Shown here piece after piece: positions 16,649 to 24,871 of a stretch of 64,000 nucleotides of DNA. The stretch lies in assembly GCA_038329865.1 (NCBI GenBank), contig JBBQNK010000010.1:1-64000 (forward strand), in the 5' to 3' direction. The notes under the pieces were generated by a model that saw nothing but the letters and a program-made list of their open reading frames with translations, searched no databases and was not told where the DNA came from. Made by a program: the position numbers and the translations under genes. Position 1 is the stretch's first letter; each line of letters starts with the position of its first letter. Source of the stretch: JANMES01 sp038329865. GTDB taxonomy: Bacteria; Planctomycetota; Phycisphaerae; Tepidisphaerales; Tepidisphaeraceae.

Positions 16649-18277
16649 CTACTTCGCCAGCGCCACCGGCTCAACCACCACTACCGGCCGCTGTGCGTTC
16701 ACAGAACTCACCGGCATTCGGATATTCTGCACCGGCTGCAAAATACTCTTCATCATTCCCGCCGGTGCCACGCCGAGGATGATCACCACCACCGCGAGCG
16801 GCACGAGGATGGAGATTTCGCGGGCGCCGATGTCGTTTTTCTGTACATGCCCGCCGCTGTCGTGGTGCGGCGTTTCGTGGCCGGGCTCACTGGTATCGCC
16901 GTGATCTGCATGGCCGGGGACTTTCAGCGGGCCCCAGATGACTTTCGCCGACATGTGCAGCATGTAGATCGCGCCGAGCACCACGCCCGTCGCCGCCAGC
17001 ACGCCGTAAGCGATGCCGAGGTGCGGACTGGTGAACGCGCCGAGGATCGTGAGGAACTCGCTCCAGAATCCGTTCAGGCCCGGCAGGCCGATGCTGCTCA
17101 TCGTGAAGAAGATGAAGAAGAACGCCAGCTTGGGCATGATCTTCGCCAGGCCCGAAAGTTGGTTGATGTCGCGCGTGTGGTAGCGGTCGTAGATCATGCC
17201 GATGCAGAGGAACATCGCCCCGGTGCTCAGGCCGTGGTTGATCATGTAGAGGACCGATCCCTGCATGCCGATGTCGGTCAGCGCCATCATGCCCAGCACG
17301 CAGAAGCCAAGGTGGCTGACGCTGCTGTACGCGACGAGCTTCTTGATATCCTGCTGCACCCAGGCGACGAGGGCCCCGTAGATGATGCCGATGATGCACA
17401 GCCCGCCGATGAAGTGGATCAGCGCGGGGAATGCGATGCCGGTCGAAGTCACCAGCCCGATCGGCAGCGCGACTTGCAGCAAGCCGAACGTGCCGAGCTT
17501 CAGCAGCACGCCGGCCAGAATGACGGAGCCGGCCGTCGGCGCTTCGGTATGCGCCAGCGGCAGCCACGTGTGTACCGGGAAGAGCGGCACTTTCACCGCG
17601 AAACCGGCCAGCAATCCGAGCAACACCCACCAGCGTTCGGTCTCTGAAAAGTGCGACTGCGCGAACGCGATCACGCCTTGCGGGCCGGTCAGATCAAATG
17701 TCCCCGCCTTCAGCCCGAGATACGTGACAGCCGCCAGAGTGAAGACCGACCCGGCGAACGTGAACAGGAAGAACTTCACCGCCGCCTTGCGACGGTCAGG
17801 CCCGCCCCAGATGCCGATGATGAAAAACATCGGGATGAGCGTGAGTTCGAAGAAAACGTAAAACAGCAGTACGTCCTGCGCCATGAACACGCCGAGCATG
17901 GCCGCCATCAGGGCCAGCATCCACGCGTAGTATTCCTTCTCGCGGTCCTTGACCGATTCGTAGCTGGAAAGAATGGCCAGTGGCATGAGGAAGACGGTGA
18001 GTAGCACGAGCCACAGGCCGATCGACGTCAGGCCGAAGTGGAGCGATGTGCCGATGGACGAGAGATAGAACGCGCTGCCGTCTTTCGGCCGGAACTCCAA
18101 CAGCACCCCGCCGCTGTTGAAATCAAACCCGCACGCGACAGACACCGCCACCGCCGCCGTCGCCAGCGTGACCAGCAGCGCCCACATTTTGGCGGCCTTT
18201 TGCGAGGGGAGCAGCGCGCCCACGATCGCCCCGACGGCAGGGATCAGCAGCAGAAAAAGCGTCTCAACATGATTCAT
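16649..18277 (-). CDS. nuoM: NADH-quinone oxidoreductase subunit M
   Basis: A 542-residue membrane-arm subunit of complex I. The conserved antiporter-like core is clear: FFELTLIPMFFIIGIWGG, the loop 'FPVHTWLPLAHTEAPTAGSV' and 'LVAYSSVSHLGFCVLGM'. It carries the TM5 glutamate and TM7/8 lysines typical of the proton channel. An unusual histidine-rich stretch (GHADHGDTSEPGHETPHHD, about residues 455-475) lies near the C terminus before the last helix. The start is ATG 18277. A membrane protein unrelated to complex I lies between it and nuoL. Confidence 0.95.
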   Translation of the reverse strand: MNHVETLFLLLIPAVGAIVGALLPSQKAAKMWALLVTLATAAVAVSVACGFDFNSGGVLLEFRPKDGSAFYLSSIGTSLHFGLTSIGLWLVLLTVFLMPLAILSSYESVKDREKEYYAWMLALMAAMLGVFMAQDVLLFYVFFELTLIPMFFIIGIWGGPDRRKAAVKFFLFTFAGSVFTLAAVTYLGLKAGTFDLTGPQGVIAFAQSHFSETERWWVLLGLLAGFAVKVPLFPVHTWLPLAHTEAPTAGSVILAGVLLKLGTFGLLQVALPIGLVTSTGIAFPALIHFIGGLCIIGIIYGALVAWVQQDIKKLVAYSSVSHLGFCVLGMMALTDIGMQGSVLYMINHGLSTGAMFLCIGMIYDRYHTRDINQLSGLAKIMPKLAFFFIFFTMSSIGLPGLNGFWSEFLTILGAFTSPHLGIAYGVLAATGVVLGAIYMLHMSAKVIWGPLKVPGHADHGDTSEPGHETPHHDSGGHVQKNDIGAREISILVPLAVVVIILGVAPAGMMKSILQPVQNIRMPVSSVNAQRPVVVVEPVALAK

Positions 18278-18400
18278 AAATTCATTTCACCACAGAGGTT
18301 CGGCAGGATAGCAAAACGGGAGGGAATTGCCATCGGGCGAAGGAAATTAGGTCGCGGCCATTCAGTGGCACAGGGAGGAATGTTTGTGCCATTATTCCTG

Positions 18401-18544
18401 GGTGGCACAGACATTCGTGTCTGTGACGAGACGCGGTATTCCGCGGCTCGTACGCGGATGCGGTTCGATCTGGTGCGCGGTTCGCCGGATTGTACGGGTG
18501 GATGAGTACATCCGCCCGTCACAGACAGGAATGCCTGTGCCACC
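18401..18544. repeat. Long inverted repeat, family A
   Basis: GGTGGCACAGACATTCGTGT and ACAGACAGGAATGCCTGTGC arms around a centre with GAGACGCGGTATTCCGCGGC. A decayed short piece (GTGGCACAGGGAGGAATGTT) lies just before it at 18365-18391. It fills the gap between the GT-C-like gene and nuoM. Confidence 0.9.
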
Positions 18545-18556
18545 GAAGAACTGACA

Positions 18557-20239
18557 TCACGATCCCAGTCGCACCACCGTCATCCTCCCCGACCGAAAAA
18601 TCACTCGATCCGCCGGCGCTTTCAGCAGCGCGAAACCCTTTTCGCGACCGACTGCCACACGGGCCATATCGTCCGCCGTGTACGGCTGGCAGAACCAGAT
18701 CGATTTGTCGTCCCAGTATCGGTCGCCGTTCACCAGGAAGACATTCACACCGTACTTGTCGTGGAGCAGTTGCACGTCGGCCCAGTCGGTGGCGTAGGTG
18801 GCTTTGATCTCCGCCTCCACGCGCGGCTGGATGTAGTGGTAGTAGCCCATCCAGTAAGGGTGATACGTTTCCCACTCGGCCAGCACGCTGTGCTGCGTTC
18901 GCAGCGGGATCGCATCGGCGTCAAACGGATGGGCGGCCACCAGCGTGTCGTTCGGCAGCGAGCGGATGAACGCGAACGCGTTTTCCATGTCGCGATCGAC
19001 CGGCCTTTCCAGGATCTTGTGGATCCGCTTGACGCTCCCGGCGGTAAAGGAAATCAGCACAATCCCCATCGCCACAACCACGATCGGCCGCCGCAAAGCC
19101 GCCAGGCTCGGCCGGCGGTCCGCGACTTTATTCAGCAACCCCAGCAGCGGCTTCATCATCGCGGCGATCCAGATCACGCGAAACACCACCAGCGGGTACT
19201 GCACGTGACGGTTCGGCACGTGCATGTGGAAAATCAGAATTTGGGCCGCGATGAAAGAGAGGAGCGAGCCGAACAGCAGCAGCCAACCTTCGCGCGGGAC
19301 GAAATTGCGGAAAACCAGCACCGAAAGCAAAATTGCGCCGGCGAACTCGAGCACTTCCGACATCTTCTGGCCGAAGCCGGAAAGCTGGCTGTCGAAGAAA
19401 AACTGCTTCCATCCGACGCCGAAGTATTCGGCCCGGGCGTTGAGCTGAAATTCCGGAATCGTGCGCGCCTGCTGCGCTGTAACGATCGGGCCGAACTCTT
19501 TCGGCAGTCCTTTGACGAACATCAGCAGCATGACCACCGACGCGATCGACATCACGCCCAGCAGCAGCCACCCGCGCGGCAGGCGGCGGGTTTTGAGCGT
19601 ATCCCACCCGAGCACGACGATCGCGCACATCGCCGGCGGCACCAAGGCCGGCGGATAGAACAGCCCCGCCGCGAGAAACGCCGCGCCGAGCAGGCCGAGT
19701 CGGCGGGCGATGAGGGCCCACATCGCAAAGAGCATAATCAGCAGGCCGAACGATCGCGGGAAGCCGCCTTGCAGGTGGTCGAGATAGAACTTGCCCATGA
19801 CGAGGACTGCGACGATCACCCCGGCCGCGTTGCTCCCGCCGACGCGCCGGCCGAGTAGGAACGCGGTGCCGACGAGCAAAAGGCTCAGCACGAAAGGGAT
19901 CGTTTCGGAAAATCGCTGGGCGTCGAAGTACGGCGCCGCCAGTCGGTACATCGCCTTATACCCCGGCGGCGCACAAGGAGGGCCGGCCATGAAGCGGAGC
20001 ATCTCGTCGTGCGGAAATACATTCGGGTCGGCAAACTGATACGCCCACCAGACGTGCTGTGAGGCGTCGTCTTCGTAAATATCCTGCCGGGCCAAGTTCG
20101 GCCAAAACCTGCCGGCCGCGGTGACAACCCACAGTGTCAGCAGATATAGCGCGACCAGGCCGACCGTTCGCCGCGACGAGTAATCGAACTCCGTCTGTGT
20201 AACATCGACGGTCGGCGTGATGGATTGGTCAGCACTCAA
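18557..20239 (-). CDS. Polytopic membrane protein, GT-C glycosyltransferase-like
   Basis: A 560-residue protein with about ten or more hydrophobic segments. The first extracytoplasmic loop contains an acidic pair in RQDIYEDDASQHVWW (about residues 50-65), as in GT-C transferases, where such residues bind the metal or lipid-linked sugar. A soluble C-terminal part (about 430-560) contains LPNDTLVAAHPFDADAIP and WETYHPYWMGYYHYIQP, like the periplasmic domain of lipid-sugar-dependent enzymes. I infer transfer of a sugar from a polyprenyl carrier, with moderate to low confidence. It is oddly placed between nuoL and nuoM, with a repeat on each side, which suggests it was inserted into the locus. 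Confidence 0.55.
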   Translation of the reverse strand: MSADQSITPTVDVTQTEFDYSSRRTVGLVALYLLTLWVVTAAGRFWPNLARQDIYEDDASQHVWWAYQFADPNVFPHDEMLRFMAGPPCAPPGYKAMYRLAAPYFDAQRFSETIPFVLSLLLVGTAFLLGRRVGGSNAAGVIVAVLVMGKFYLDHLQGGFPRSFGLLIMLFAMWALIARRLGLLGAAFLAAGLFYPPALVPPAMCAIVVLGWDTLKTRRLPRGWLLLGVMSIASVVMLLMFVKGLPKEFGPIVTAQQARTIPEFQLNARAEYFGVGWKQFFFDSQLSGFGQKMSEVLEFAGAILLSVLVFRNFVPREGWLLLFGSLLSFIAAQILIFHMHVPNRHVQYPLVVFRVIWIAAMMKPLLGLLNKVADRRPSLAALRRPIVVVAMGIVLISFTAGSVKRIHKILERPVDRDMENAFAFIRSLPNDTLVAAHPFDADAIPLRTQHSVLAEWETYHPYWMGYYHYIQPRVEAEIKATYATDWADVQLLHDKYGVNVFLVNGDRYWDDKSIWFCQPYTADDMARVAVGREKGFALLKAPADRVIFRSGRMTVVRLGS

Positions 20240-20267
20240 CGTGAATTGCCGATGCTAAGAAAAAATG

Positions 20268-20354
20268 AACACGGAGGCACAGAGACCCGGAGAAAACACA
20301 GAGAATCAACTTTTTCTTATCTGCGTTTTCTCCGGGTCTCTGTGCCTCTGTGTT
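20268..20354. repeat. Inverted repeat, family I (CACGGAGGCACAGAGACC)
   Basis: ACACGGAGGCACAGAGACCC and GGGTCTCTGTGCCTCTGTGT are near-perfect reverse complements extended by GGAGAAAAC/GTTTTCTCC, with a ~27-base loop. It lies between nuoL and the GT-C-like gene. Confidence 0.9.
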
Positions 20355-20364
20355 GAATCCCTCT

Positions 20365-22668
20365 TCAATGGAGAAAGACAAAAAGCAGGATCGCGATCAC
20401 GCCGAAGAGCATCGCCGTTGCGTAGCCCTGCAGGTAGCCGCGTTGGACCGAGAGCTTGAGTGCGAACCCGCCGAGTTGCGGCACGAGTCCGATCGTGTTC
20501 ACGATGCCGTCGACGAAAATCCGGTCGATCGCGAAGAAAATCCGCCCGAGGCTTCGCAGCGGTTCAACAATCGCGGCCTGGTAGATCTCGTCGACCCAGA
20601 ACTTGTGATCGAGAATGCGGGCGAAGTCGATGACGGTCGGCTCCAGCCGGTCGGCGGCCTTGCGGTTGCGGAGGTGGAACTCGTACGCCAGCGCGATGCC
20701 CAGGATCGCGACGATGGAGCTGATCACCATGAACGTGAGGTGCGTGCTGTGCTCAGCGTCGATGACGTCCGGGTCGCGGCCGTCGTGCTGGCCGAACGGA
20801 ACGGGATTGACCTCCACTGTGCCGGCCCGGATCACGCCGTTCTCACCGCCGATGAGTCGCTCGCCTTCGACGGTCTTGGCTTTTTGGAACGCGGCGACGA
20901 ACGACGGACTCTGGCCGAGGAAATGTTCAAGCCGCTCGTTCTGGAAGAGGAAGAACCCAGCCGCCAGCGCGCCGAATGCCAGGATGTAGAGCGGGAACAT
21001 CATGATGAACGGCTCATGATTGTGCGCGTGATCGCCGTGGCCGTGGTCGTCGTGTGACGCGGCGTGGCCCCTTGAAGTTTGGGCGTGATCGCCGGGGGCG
21101 GCGTGCGAAACCGCAAGCGAACCCGCCGAGTGATTGTCGCTTACGCGACTTTGGCCGTGATCATCCTGCGTGTGACCGTGCGCGTGGTCGTCGTGACCGT
21201 GCCCGCCGGCAGATTGCGGGATGACTTCCGGTCCGGCGAAGACTCTGAAGTACAGGCGGAACGTGTAGTACGCCGTCATGAACGCGGCAATGAGCAGCAG
21301 GACGCCCAGCGTATGGCTGCGCTCCCACGCGGCGCCGACGATTTCATCTTTCGAAAAGAACCCGGCCGTCATCGGGAAACCCGCCAGCGCGAGGCAGCCG
21401 ATCAGCATCAGCCAGCGCGTTTTCGGCAGGACTTTTTTCAGGCCGGACATTTTCCGCATGTCGAGCTCGCCGCCCATCGCGTGCATCACCACGCCGCTGC
21501 TTAAGAACAGCAGGGCTTTGAAAAATGCGTGCGTGATCAGGTGGAACACGCCCGCGACCGGGGCGAGCACGCCGACGGCGACGAACATGAATCCGAGTTG
21601 GCTGATGGTGGAATAAGCGAAAACCTTTTTCAGGTCGTACTGACGCAGCGCGATCGCGCCGGCGAACAGCGCGGTGAACATGCCGATGAACGCGATCATC
21701 CACATCGCCGCCGGCTCGCCGACGAAGAGCGGCCCGCAACGGGCGATCATGTAAATGCCGGCCGTCACCATGGTGGCGGCGTGGATGAGCGCGGAAACCG
21801 GCGTCGGGCCTTCCATCGCGTCGGGCAGCCACACGTACAGCGGGAACTGCGCCGATTTGCCGAACGCGCCGACCATCAGCAGGAACGGAATCCAGTGCAT
21901 GGCCGTCTGCTGGAACGCGGTGAGATTCTCGCCGTTTGCGAGTGTCAGCAGCCCGGCATGGCCACTTCCGCCGAAGTAGCTGACCGTGCCGAACGCCAGA
22001 AACGAGAGCATGATCCCCAGGCCGAACCCGAAGTCGCCGACGCGGTTGACGAGGAACGCCTTCTTCGCCGCCTCGACGGCCGAGGGCTTATCGTAGTAGT
22101 AACCGATCAGCAGGTACGAGCAGAGGCCGACGCCTTCCCACCCGAGGTACAGCATGATCAGGTTCTCGCCCATGACCAGCATGGTCATCGAGAACAGGAA
22201 CAGCCCGAGGTACGCGAAGAATCGGAAGTATCCGCTCTCGCCCTTCATGTACCCGGCCGCGAAGACGGTGATGAAGAAGCCGATCCCGCAGACGACACAG
22301 AGCATCACGCAGGTGAGCGGATCGAAGAAGAAGCCGACATCGACGTGGAGGAATTGGCCGACGGGTGCATTCGCATCGCCAAGTTCCGCCCAGGTGTACA
22401 GAATTTTAGTGGCCGACAGCGGCGCGACGTGCTCCACCGCGGCGGCATGCGATTCATTCTTGCCCTCGGGCTCTGTCGCGGAATGCTTCACGAATCCCGC
22501 CAGCAACATGAACGACAGAACCGCGCTGGCGCCCACGCCCAGCCAGATCGGCCAATGCGAAGCGCCCTTGAGCCACTTAGCGCCGAAGAACCCCGCGATG
22601 CACGCCGCGATCAGCGGCAGCAGCGGGATCAGGTACGAATATTGAACGGCGGTGAGATTATCGAGCAT
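20365..22668 (-). CDS. nuoL: NADH-quinone oxidoreductase subunit L
   Basis: A 767-residue distal membrane-arm subunit of complex I. Conserved parts include 'GENLIMLYLGWEGVGLCSYLLIGYY', FPLYVWLPDAMEGPTPVSAL, HAATMVTAGIYMIAR and KKVFAYSTISQLGFMFVA. The long C-terminal amphipathic helix region and the last transmembrane helix are present (final LFGVIAILLFVF). A ~70-residue insert at about 482-553 contains some sixteen histidines with Asp and Gly (GHGHDDHAHGH, HDDHGHGDHAHNH), which I do not know from standard NuoL. The start is ATG 22668; the open frame continues upstream only through a REP palindrome. nuoK is 76 bases upstream. Confidence 0.95.
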   Translation of the reverse strand: MLDNLTAVQYSYLIPLLPLIAACIAGFFGAKWLKGASHWPIWLGVGASAVLSFMLLAGFVKHSATEPEGKNESHAAAVEHVAPLSATKILYTWAELGDANAPVGQFLHVDVGFFFDPLTCVMLCVVCGIGFFITVFAAGYMKGESGYFRFFAYLGLFLFSMTMLVMGENLIMLYLGWEGVGLCSYLLIGYYYDKPSAVEAAKKAFLVNRVGDFGFGLGIMLSFLAFGTVSYFGGSGHAGLLTLANGENLTAFQQTAMHWIPFLLMVGAFGKSAQFPLYVWLPDAMEGPTPVSALIHAATMVTAGIYMIARCGPLFVGEPAAMWMIAFIGMFTALFAGAIALRQYDLKKVFAYSTISQLGFMFVAVGVLAPVAGVFHLITHAFFKALLFLSSGVVMHAMGGELDMRKMSGLKKVLPKTRWLMLIGCLALAGFPMTAGFFSKDEIVGAAWERSHTLGVLLLIAAFMTAYYTFRLYFRVFAGPEVIPQSAGGHGHDDHAHGHTQDDHGQSRVSDNHSAGSLAVSHAAPGDHAQTSRGHAASHDDHGHGDHAHNHEPFIMMFPLYILAFGALAAGFFLFQNERLEHFLGQSPSFVAAFQKAKTVEGERLIGGENGVIRAGTVEVNPVPFGQHDGRDPDVIDAEHSTHLTFMVISSIVAILGIALAYEFHLRNRKAADRLEPTVIDFARILDHKFWVDEIYQAAIVEPLRSLGRIFFAIDRIFVDGIVNTIGLVPQLGGFALKLSVQRGYLQGYATAMLFGVIAILLFVFLH

Positions 22669-22674
22669 TTCTTT

Positions 22675-22734
22675 GTGGCACGGGCGGCCCGCCCGTGATT
22701 TTCCCAAAAGACACGGGCGAGCCGCCCGTGCCAC
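22675..22734. repeat. REPIN-like element, family C
   Basis: GTGGCACGGGCGGCCCGCCC and GGGCGAGCCGCCCGTGCCAC are opposed GC-rich palindromes 15 bases apart, in the nuoK-nuoL gap, 6 bases before the nuoL start codon. The sequence matches the ends of the RAYT element in dinG. Confidence 0.92.
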
Positions 22735-22743
22735 GTTTAAAAA

Positions 22744-23052
22744 TCAGCCTTTCAACTCTTTCCACGCATCGGCATCCAGCGTGTTCTTCTGGCGGAACAG
22801 CAGCACGACCAGGCCGAGCGCCATTGATGCTTCAACCGCCGCAATCACCAGCACGAAAATCGTGAACGCCTGCCCGGAGAGGTTGCCGTGGAACTTGCCG
22901 AACGCGATCAGGTTGATCGCTACGCCCTGGAACATCAACTCCGTGCAGAGGAACATGATGATCAGGTTCCGCCGGCACATGAAGCCGATCAGGCCGATCG
23001 AAAACATGATGGCGCCAACGGCGAGATAATGTTCTAGTGCGAGTTGAGTCAT
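22744..23052 (-). CDS. nuoK: NADH-quinone oxidoreductase subunit K
   Basis: A 102-residue protein with three transmembrane helices. The family pattern is evident: 'GLIGFMCRRNLIIMFLCTELMFQGVAIN', with the key buried glutamates in helix 2 (CTELM) and helix 3 (AAVEASMALGLVVLL). NuoK carries part of the proton path at the base of the membrane arm. Length is typical. It is flanked by inverted-repeat elements on both sides instead of overlapping its neighbours, as nuoJ-nuoK-nuoL often do. Confidence 0.96.
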   Translation of the reverse strand: MTQLALEHYLAVGAIMFSIGLIGFMCRRNLIIMFLCTELMFQGVAINLIAFGKFHGNLSGQAFTIFVLVIAAVEASMALGLVVLLFRQKNTLDADAWKELKG

Positions 23053-23062
23053 TCTTGATCAA

Positions 23063-23155
23063 ATGCAGAGTGCGGAATGCAGAATGCAGAATGAAGACTC
23101 GCGAGAGGCGGCCTTTTCGTATTCATTCTGCATTCTGCATTCTGCCTTCTGCCTT
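23063..23155. repeat. Inverted repeat, family J (GAATGCAGAATGCAGAATG)
   Basis: GGAATGCAGAATGCAGAATG and CATTCTGCATTCTGCATTCT form long arms made of a 9-base direct unit (CAGAATGCA-like) around a ~25-base centre. The element fills the nuoJ-nuoK gap almost completely. Confidence 0.88.
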
Positions 23156-23160
23156 TCCCT

Positions 23161-24066
23161 TCACGTTTTCGGAAACGCCTTGGCCCGGGGATTATCCGTG
23201 CCACTGACGGTAATACTGTACGGGCTGTCGTCCACCGGCGTGGCGGGCGTGTCCATGCGCTCGGGCATGAACTTGGTCGATTCCGAGAGTGCCACTTTCC
23301 GACGGGCGATCAAGATCGCGCCGACCATGCCGAGCGTCAGCATCAGGCCGGAAAGTTGTACGTTAATCAGCTGGTTGTTGAACATGTAAAGGCCGAGCTG
23401 CTGCGTGTTGCCGCTCGTGGATGCATCGGAAATCACGGCGGCGGATGTCGGATCCACGCCGGCGGGTGTGATCGCGGCGGCTTTGTCGAAAATTACGAAC
23501 AGCAGCACGCCCATGAGCGCGAAACCGACGGCGGCAGCGGCGACGGGCTCTCGGCTGACGGTGTCGTACTCGGCCATCACGTCCATCGCCTTGGTGCTGG
23601 TGGACTGGGCCGCGAGCATGATCACGAAGACGTAGGTGACGAGAATCGCCCCGGCGTAAATCAGCACCAGCGCCGCGGCCATGAACTCGGCCCAGAGCAA
23701 AATGAACAGCCCAGCCGAGGCGAAAATCGTGAGGATAAAGTAGAGGGCGGCGTACACCGGCCGCGGGTGGGTGACGACGCGGAGCGCGCCGAACAACGCG
23801 ATCGCCGCGAATGCCCAGAAGTAGACGCTCATCCCGCCGGCTTCTGAATGGGCGGCGAATCGAACCAGCAGCGCGGTGAAAATCAACCCGATCGCGCCGA
23901 CGATCAATCCGCCGATGTTGTGGATGGAAGTTTCGCGCCGGCCAGGCAGAAGGAATGTCGTGCCGATCCCCGCGGCGACGCACAGGAGCAGAATCGTCAC
24001 CGGCTCAACCGCCGACGCGGAAACGGCGGCAAGGGGCAGCGATAACGCCAGTTGGGCCAATACCAT
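23161..24066 (-). CDS. nuoJ: NADH-quinone oxidoreductase subunit J
   Basis: A 301-residue membrane subunit of complex I. The conserved core is 'RPVYAALYFILTIFASAGLFILLWAEFMAAALVLIYAGAILVTYVFVIML', which includes the TM3 pi-bulge region. It is longer than usual (about 170-200 residues): two extra N-terminal helices (residues 1-75) and a polar C-terminal tail of ~45 residues. The start was set at ATG 24066 (MVLAQLALSLPLAA); the longer frame reaches 24117. nuoK follows after an inverted repeat. The next nuo gene upstream, nuoI, is 2.4 kb away beyond unrelated genes. Confidence 0.9.
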   Translation of the reverse strand: MVLAQLALSLPLAAVSASAVEPVTILLLCVAAGIGTTFLLPGRRETSIHNIGGLIVGAIGLIFTALLVRFAAHSEAGGMSVYFWAFAAIALFGALRVVTHPRPVYAALYFILTIFASAGLFILLWAEFMAAALVLIYAGAILVTYVFVIMLAAQSTSTKAMDVMAEYDTVSREPVAAAAVGFALMGVLLFVIFDKAAAITPAGVDPTSAAVISDASTSGNTQQLGLYMFNNQLINVQLSGLMLTLGMVGAILIARRKVALSESTKFMPERMDTPATPVDDSPYSITVSGTDNPRAKAFPKT

Positions 24067-24256
24067 AGACAATTCGCGTTCGCAAAACGCCACTCGGCCG
24101 CACCTTCCCAGATGCACCGGCTAAGCGGCTTGGAAAGTGCAAAAGTCTATGGATGGGACAGGGGTTATGCAAGGGAACGAAATGGGTTGAGGGTTCAGCG
24201 CGGCGGAACGAGATACTCATCCTCGCCATACGCTGAACCCCGAACCGTGCAATCCA

Positions 24257-24694
24257 TCACGATGGACGGGCCGGATCGTCAGAAAATAGATCAACCGGCG
24301 TATCGAATCGAACGAACCCTTCGTGCCAACCACTGGCGAACGCCTGAGCGCGCACGACGTGCCCCTCAGCCGCGATCGATCGACCGGCCGGTCCGGGGAG
24401 ATGAACGAGAGTTCGTTTGTCGACCGGCAATTCGCCGCACGCGATGAATCCGACGCCGTCGCCGGTGAGATCGCGCGCATAGAGCGTGAGCGGTTCGTGG
24501 GGTTGGTCGGCTTGTGCGATCGGGCGAATGCGCACCTGCGCGAGGTATCGACGGCGGTCGCTTTCGCGACGGTCGGGCTCGGGCATGACGCCGACTTCCG
24601 CCATCGTCGCGATGATCGCATGCGCCCGGCGCTCGAAGCGATCGGGCTCGAGTACGCGGCGCAGGTTCACAGGATTTTCTTCATTATTCTTCAT
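24257..24694 (-). CDS. PilZ-domain protein
   Basis: A 145-residue soluble protein. The segment RRESDRRRYLAQVRIRP matches the start of a PilZ domain (RxxxR for cyclic di-GMP), followed by LYARDLTGDGVGFIACGEL, where the second motif (D/N-x-S-x-x-G) reads D-L-T-G-D-G-V-G, and by HEGFVRFDTP at the end of the barrel. I infer binding of cyclic di-GMP, though the second motif is not a perfect match. The start is ATG 24694 with GGAGGAAT in front; the open frame extends further but lacks a ribosome site. It lies upstream of nuoJ on the same strand, 190 bases away. A link with complex I is not supported. Confidence 0.75.
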   Translation of the reverse strand: MKNNEENPVNLRRVLEPDRFERRAHAIIATMAEVGVMPEPDRRESDRRRYLAQVRIRPIAQADQPHEPLTLYARDLTGDGVGFIACGELPVDKRTLVHLPGPAGRSIAAEGHVVRAQAFASGWHEGFVRFDTPVDLFSDDPARPS

Positions 24695-24871
24695 CCAATT
24701 CCTCCAGTTTGGATTTACAATTCGATTCAGTCGAGGGCAAATGAAACGTCGTTTAGCAAGAAAGGTCCGATAATTGCAGGGATTTGGCCCGGCGGGCGCA
24801 AATATCGAACCGTGTGGTTTTAGGCCAAAAATCAAGTAAACTTGACGGTCGCTCGTTAACGGAAACCCAGC

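Noticed and set aside
21529..22698. Plus-strand open frame of 389 codons opposite nuoL
   Set aside because: Antisense shadow with no start signal; the nuoL frame is unambiguous.
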